From assembly GCF_000296215.2 (NCBI RefSeq), contig NZ_CP013949.1, forward strand, positions 2,101,501 to 2,165,500: a stretch of DNA of 64,000 nt. The letters are read 5' to 3'. This stretch comes from Bradyrhizobium sp. CCGE-LA001 (GTDB lineage: Bacteria > Pseudomonadota > Alphaproteobacteria > Rhizobiales > Xanthobacteraceae). Both the position numbers and the translations under genes were made by a program. Of the stretch, positions 59,714 through 64,000 are shown in pieces. The notes beneath the pieces were generated by a model. The model was not told the origin of the DNA. It was given only the letters and a program-made list of their open reading frames with translations, and did not search any database. Within the stretch, counting starts at the first letter, position 1, and the number at the start of each line of letters is the position of its first letter.

Positions 59714-59802
59714 TCGTCATGCCCGGGCTTGTCCCGGGCATCCACGTTCTTTTGTAATGCAAACGGTAGGCGTGGATGGCCGGGTCAAGCCCGGCCATGA
59801 CG
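59714..59802. repeat. Two-hairpin intergenic repeat, copy 5
   Basis: TCGTCATGCCCGGGCTTGTC CCGGGCATCCACG, spacer TTCTTTTGTAATGCAAACGGTAGG-like region, then CGTGGATGGCCGGGTCAAGC CCGGCCATGACG. Almost the same as the copy at 37304-37390 but in opposite orientation. It lies downstream of the CHASE-GGDEF-EAL gene. Confidence 0.85.
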
Positions 59803-59908
59803 TTGTGGAAGCTTTGACGTCCATACGTAGACCTCACACCGCGCGACGGGCATGCATGAAAAGCGCTTGACCCGGGCATCCCCGGATGATCGGTAGGATC
59901 GTCCAGGG

Positions 59909-61222
59909 ATGAAACACACAAACATGCGGCTTCCGTTCTTCTACGGCTGGGTCGTGGTCGCCGTGACCTTCGTCACCATGGCCATCGGCGTCAACGCGCG
60001 CACTGCCTTCTCGTTGTTCTTTCCGCCGATCATCTCCGAATTCGGCTGGGAGCGCGGCGTCACCGCGGGCGCCTTCTCCTTCGGCTTCGTGGCGTCGGGC
60101 GTCGCAAGCCCGCTGATCGGCCGCCTGATGGATCGCGCCGGCCCGCGCGCGGTGATGGAGCTCGGCGTCGTGCTGATGGGCGGCGGGCTGCTGCTCGCCC
60201 CGCTCACCAGCGCGCCCTGGCATCTCTACGTGACCATCGGCGTCATGGTCGGCGCCGGCTCGGTATGTCTCGGTTATTCCGGCCAATCGCTGTTCCTGCC
60301 GAACTGGTTCATCCGCAAGCGCGGCTTCGCCATCGGCATCGCCTTCGCTGGCGTCGGCATCGGCTCGGTGACGCTGCTGCCATGGGTGCAGCACATGATC
60401 GAGCAGACCGGCTGGCGCACCGCCTGCACCGCGATGGGGCTGATGGTCCTGATCGTGCTGGCGCCGATCAATCTGTTGCTGCGCAAGCGGCCCGAGGACA
60501 TGGGCCTTCAGCCGGACGGCGATGCAGCGCCGGTCGAGGGCGCTGCCAAAGCCGTCTCCAACATCGTCGATCCCGTCTGGGCCGGCACCGAATGGACGCT
60601 GAGGCGCGCCGTTACGACGGCGCGGTTCTGGTGGATCGCGCTCGGCTATTTCTGCGGCCTGTACATCTGGTACGCAGTGCAGGTTCACCAGACCAAATTC
60701 CTGCTCGACATCGGCTTCAGCTCTGGCGTCGCCGTGTGGGCGCTCGGCATCGTCAGCCTGCTTGGCATTCCCGGCCAGATATTGCTCGGCCATGTCTCCG
60801 ACCGGATCGGGCGAGAATGGGTTTGGGCGATCAGCTGTGCGGGCTTTGCGATCTGCTTCGCCGCGCTGATGGCGTTGAAATTCTCGCCGTCATTGTGGCT
60901 GATCTATCTCATGGTGTTCACCCAAGGCGCGCTCGGCTACGGCCTCACCTCGATCATGGGCGCGGTGGTGTTCGAGATCTTCCAGGGCAGGCACCAGGGC
61001 AGCATCTTCGGTACGATCATGCTGGCTGCGCTGGCGGGCGGCGCCGCCGGTCCCTGGGTGACCGGCCTTCTCTACGATCGCACCGGCGATTACACGCTCG
61101 CCTTCGGCATCGCGGTGATCGTGAGCGGCTTGTCGGCGCTCTCGATCTGGCAGGCGGCGCCGGGCAAGGTGCGGGCGGTGGCCGGACGGCTGCACGAGAT
61201 CCAGGGTCGAAGCGCCCAGTAG
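59909..61222 (+). CDS. MFS transporter, monocarboxylate/oxalate-type
   Basis: 437 aa with 12 hydrophobic segments. FYGWVVVAVTFVTMAIGVNA near the N-terminus is typical of the OFA/monocarboxylate porter group; loop 2-3 has SPLIGRLMDRAGPRAVMELG and loop 8-9 has LLGHVSDRIGREWVW. Loop 6-7 (about 195-230) is long and acidic. It lies between two cyclic-di-GMP genes but has no evident link to them. ATG 59909 with AGGA upstream; M6 is a possible alternative. Confidence 0.87.
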   Translation: MKHTNMRLPFFYGWVVVAVTFVTMAIGVNARTAFSLFFPPIISEFGWERGVTAGAFSFGFVASGVASPLIGRLMDRAGPRAVMELGVVLMGGGLLLAPLTSAPWHLYVTIGVMVGAGSVCLGYSGQSLFLPNWFIRKRGFAIGIAFAGVGIGSVTLLPWVQHMIEQTGWRTACTAMGLMVLIVLAPINLLLRKRPEDMGLQPDGDAAPVEGAAKAVSNIVDPVWAGTEWTLRRAVTTARFWWIALGYFCGLYIWYAVQVHQTKFLLDIGFSSGVAVWALGIVSLLGIPGQILLGHVSDRIGREWVWAISCAGFAICFAALMALKFSPSLWLIYLMVFTQGALGYGLTSIMGAVVFEIFQGRHQGSIFGTIMLAALAGGAAGPWVTGLLYDRTGDYTLAFGIAVIVSGLSALSIWQAAPGKVRAVAGRLHEIQGRSAQ

Positions 61223-61378
61223 TTCCAGACTTGCGGCATTGCCCGCGTTTGTTTCGCCGAACGTTAAGCACGTGGCAGCTTGGAGAACGCAACCCGGATT
61301 GCAAAAACGTCTTGGACACCATCGGAGCGTTAGCGTCGGGCCACTACCGCTTTCTTCCCGTCATTCTCTCCGGTCCGA

Positions 61379-63964
61379 ATGATGTCTGCCTCCGACTGCC
61401 TTACGGAAATGCCGGACGTTCTGCTGGCTGCGCTCGAGCACGCCGACGATGCCATCGTCATCGTCAACAGCGCACGCCGCATCGTTCATTTCAACGCCGG
61501 TGCCGAGCGGATCTGGAAGCTCGCGCGCGCCGACGTGCTCGGCCGTGATGCCGAAATTCTCAACCTGAGGTGCCTTCAGGCTGAGCCGATCGCGGAGTTC
61601 CGCGACGAGATCAGCCTCATCCGTCGTGACGGCAGCCGGATCCGGGCGGCGATCTCTCTTGCGTCCGTTGCAAATGGCGGCGCGACTCATCACGCCGTGT
61701 TCGCGCGCGACGTCACCGTTGAAGCGGAACGCCGTGCGCGGATCGCGCTCCAAGACGCCGTCTCGGACCAGACCAACCGCGCCGTGCTCATCACCGACAC
61801 CGAACTCGGGATCCGCTACACCAATGCGGCCTTCACCTCGCTGTTCGGCTATTCCGCCGCCGAGGCGAAGGGACGGCGGGCGACCGATCTGCTGGCCGGT
61901 CGCCACACCAACCGCCGGGCCCTGACGCGGATCGTACGGAGTCTCACCAAGGGTGGTCCGGGCCGCGAAGCCGAGGTCCTGATCTATACCAAGGCCGGCG
62001 AGGAAATCTGGGTCTGCGCCCGGATCGATGCCTTTCGCGACGGCAAGAGCCGGGTCAAGTACATCTTCGCGCTGCTCGAGGACATCACTGAGACCAGGCA
62101 GCTGCGCTCGCTCCAGCAACTCATCATGGGCGCGCTCGCCGACGAGGTGCCGATCGGCGAGATCGCCGACCGGCTCTGCCGCCGCGTCGAGGAAATCGCG
62201 CCCGACGTCGTCTGTTCGCTGCTCCACGTCGACGCCGCCGGACTGATTCATCCGCTCGGCGGCCCCAGCTTGCCCGAGGATTATTCCCGTGCGCTGGACG
62301 GGGTGGGCATTGGTCCCGATGTCGGCTCCTGCGGCACTGCGGCCTTTTACGGCGAACCCGTGCTTGCGACCGATCTCGACACCGATCCGCGCTGGCAACC
62401 CTACAAGGCCATGCCGCTCGCGATCGGCCTGCGTGCGTGCTGGTCGACGCCAGTCAAGGCCAAGGATGGCCGCGTCATCGCGACCTTCGCCTTCTACTAT
62501 CGGGAGCCGCGCGCGCCCAGCAATTGGCACCGGCGCATCGTCGAGGCCTGCGTCGATCTTGCAGCCTTCGCCATCGAGCGCAAGGAAGCGCGCGCCGAGA
62601 TCGCGCGGCTCGCCTATCACGACATCCTCACCGGGCTGCCGAACCGCGCGCAGCTGCGGCACCTGATCACCACCGCGATTGATGCCTGTCCGACCGGCAG
62701 CCATGTCGCGCTCGCGTTCCTCGACGTCGATCATTTCAAGGACGTCAACGACACGCTGGGCCATGCCGCCGGCGACGAGCTGCTGGTCCAGCTCGCGCAG
62801 CGCCTGCGCGAGCAGATCGGGCCAGACGACATGCTGGGGCGGCTCGGCGGCGACGAATTCGTCATCCTGCTGCCGCAGCGCAACGCGCAATCCGCCGAGC
62901 GCCTGGCCGCGAGGATCACCGAAGCGCTCGCCGCACCCTTGCGGCTCGGATCGAGGCTGATGCCGATGTCGGCCAGCATCGGCATCAGCCTCTATCCCGA
63001 TCATGCCACGGACATCGACACTTTGATGCAGCAGGCCGACGCTGCCATGTACATGGCCAAGCAGGCCGGACGCTCGACCCACCGCCTGTTCAGCGCGGAG
63101 ATGAACAGCTTGGCCGAGCAGCGGCTGGCGCTGATCGCGGCGCTCCGCCGCGCCGTCGCGGAGGGCGCGCTGAGCCTCAGCTACCAGCCGCAGATCCGCA
63201 GCTGCGACGGCGCGATCCACGGCGTCGAGGCGCTGGCGCGCTGGCGCGATGCCGTGCTCGGCGACGTCTCGCCGGCAAAGTTCATTCCGCTTGCCGAGGA
63301 ATGCGGCCTGATCGAGCACATCGGCCTGTGGTCGGTGCGCGAAGCCTGCCGGCAGATGGCGAGCTGGCGCCGCGCCGGGCTCAACATTCCCAGCGTGTCG
63401 GTGAATCTGTCGCCGATCAATTTCCGCAGCGTCGCGCTCGCGGCGCGGCTCAAGGACATCCTCGCCGAATACGAGTTGCCGTCGGATGCCCTGATGCTCG
63501 AGATCACCGAAGGCACGTTCATGCAGGACGGCGCCGCCGCGCTTGAGACCATGAACGCGATCCGCGAGCTCGGCGTCGGCCTCTCGGTCGACGATTTCGG
63601 CACCGGCTATTCGAGCCTCAGCCGGCTCGCGCATCTGCCGATCCGCGAGCTCAAGATCGACCGCAGTTTTATGCGCGACATCGAGCGCGACGCCGGCGCG
63701 CTGGCGATCGCCACTGCGGTGGTGCGCGTCGGCCAGGGCCTCGGCATGACCGTGGTCGCCGAAGGCGTCGAAACCGAGGGCCAGCGCAAGACGCTGGCCG
63801 AGCTCGGCTGCGACGTCGTCCAGGGCTTCCTCTACGCCCCCGCACTTCCTCCCGTCGCCTTCGAGCGCTGGCTGATCGAGCACTGCGCCGAGCAGGCGAG
63901 GGCGATGCTCGGCCGGCTGGATGTGGCGGCGGCGGCAAGCGCTGCGGTGAGGCGGTCGGCGTAG
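61379..63964 (+). CDS. PAS-PAS-GAF-GGDEF-EAL protein, DosP-like
   Basis: 861 aa, no membrane segment. PAS1 about 11-120, PAS2 about 132-240 (VLITDTELGIRYTNAAFTSL), GAF about 255-405, GGDEF about 410-575 with GRLGGDEFVILL at 488-499, EAL about 590-840 with GVEALARW near 616 and SVDDFGTGYSS. The order and many blocks match E. coli DosP. In PAS1 the segment carrying the heme-axial His in DosP is missing, the frame going directly from DAEILN to DEISLIRRDGSR within 20-odd residues. The GGDEF motif is intact, unlike DosP (recalled as degenerate). Start 61379 or 61382 (adjacent ATGs), no strong ribosome binding site. Confidence 0.92.
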   Translation: MMSASDCLTEMPDVLLAALEHADDAIVIVNSARRIVHFNAGAERIWKLARADVLGRDAEILNLRCLQAEPIAEFRDEISLIRRDGSRIRAAISLASVANGGATHHAVFARDVTVEAERRARIALQDAVSDQTNRAVLITDTELGIRYTNAAFTSLFGYSAAEAKGRRATDLLAGRHTNRRALTRIVRSLTKGGPGREAEVLIYTKAGEEIWVCARIDAFRDGKSRVKYIFALLEDITETRQLRSLQQLIMGALADEVPIGEIADRLCRRVEEIAPDVVCSLLHVDAAGLIHPLGGPSLPEDYSRALDGVGIGPDVGSCGTAAFYGEPVLATDLDTDPRWQPYKAMPLAIGLRACWSTPVKAKDGRVIATFAFYYREPRAPSNWHRRIVEACVDLAAFAIERKEARAEIARLAYHDILTGLPNRAQLRHLITTAIDACPTGSHVALAFLDVDHFKDVNDTLGHAAGDELLVQLAQRLREQIGPDDMLGRLGGDEFVILLPQRNAQSAERLAARITEALAAPLRLGSRLMPMSASIGISLYPDHATDIDTLMQQADAAMYMAKQAGRSTHRLFSAEMNSLAEQRLALIAALRRAVAEGALSLSYQPQIRSCDGAIHGVEALARWRDAVLGDVSPAKFIPLAEECGLIEHIGLWSVREACRQMASWRRAGLNIPSVSVNLSPINFRSVALAARLKDILAEYELPSDALMLEITEGTFMQDGAAALETMNAIRELGVGLSVDDFGTGYSSLSRLAHLPIRELKIDRSFMRDIERDAGALAIATAVVRVGQGLGMTVVAEGVETEGQRKTLAELGCDVVQGFLYAPALPPVAFERWLIEHCAEQARAMLGRLDVAAAASAAVRRSA

Positions 63965-64000
63965 GCGTTGTCAGGGGCCTCCAGTCCGAGCGAGAGGCCG

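Noticed and set aside
61361..63883. 840-codon minus-strand frame opposite the DosP-like gene
   Set aside because: Antisense shadow; the plus-strand protein has five recognisable domains.
63832..64000. Open minus-strand frame reaching the right edge, overlapping the end of the DosP-like gene
   Set aside because: It could be the end of a convergent gene, but too little is visible and most of it is antisense to the EAL domain end.
1..64000. Search by eye for insertion sequences, integrases, tRNAs and CRISPR arrays
   Set aside because: No transposase or integrase protein, no cloverleaf and no regularly spaced repeats were recognised; a tRNA scan would be needed to be certain.

Overview
The window looks like chromosomal DNA of a Bradyrhizobium-type alphaproteobacterium (Hyphomicrobiales, Nitrobacteraceae). 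The grounds are high GC with strong third-position bias, the order ftsA-ftsZ-lpxC-bamD-recN-ligA, a long-linker FtsZ ending in a rhizobial-type tail, an rhizobial-type NAD+ ligase, and many short hairpin repeats between genes. This assignment rests on protein recognition and remembered gene order, not on a search. No rRNA, tRNA, CRISPR array, transposase, integrase or phage gene was seen.

Layout. 0-8.6 kb: end of the division and cell-wall cluster (ftsA 3' end, ftsZ, lpxC, bamD, recN, ligA), all on +. 8.7-21 kb: mixed housekeeping (Bcr/CflA-type MFS, aminopeptidase P, prmA, a lone Flp pilin, a phytoene-dehydrogenase-like oxidoreductase, a membrane protein fused to a spermidine-synthase-like domain, a periplasmic GDPD, an L,D-transpeptidase). 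21-28.4 kb: a YadG/YadH-type ABC exporter, a secreted hydrolase-like protein, an alpha/beta hydrolase divergent from a CGNR regulator, and a solute-binding protein/CYP199-like P450 operon divergent from a MarR regulator. 28.4-36.1 kb: an envelope/surface block with two coupled lipoproteins, a LysM-tailed paralogue of the secreted hydrolase, a 1017-residue FecR-VCBS-RTX-like protein, a divergent small FecR protein and a TPR protein. 36.1-43.3 kb: tartrate/malate-type dehydrogenase, LysR regulator, aspartate dehydrogenase, sorbosone-dehydrogenase-like protein, and a run of three lipid-type membrane or SDR enzymes. 43.5-51.5 kb: OmpA-like and Cys-rich periplasmic pair, HicB-like protein coupled to uvrD, DUF1328 protein, thioesterase, FAD-linked oxidase, caspase-like protein. 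51.9-57 kb: TRAP transporter with fused DctQM, a hydroxyacid-dehydrogenase-like protein, and a LivK-type binding protein. 57.2-64 kb: two large GGDEF-EAL proteins flanking an MFS transporter.

The most notable signals are: (1) a family of two-hairpin repeats of about 90-110 bp scattered between genes, one copy of which lies in frame inside uvrD and adds about 30 residues; (2) a different repeat whose end supplies the stop codon of prmA; (3) the FecR/VCBS/TPR block and its associated pair of uncharacterised secreted Ser-Asp-His hydrolase-like proteins; (4) well-formed palindromes in three divergent promoter regions (prmA/pilin, hydrolase/CGNR, binding protein/MarR); (5) a DosP-like phosphodiesterase that appears to lack the heme-ligand segment. 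No clear multi-gene defence or mobile system was found.
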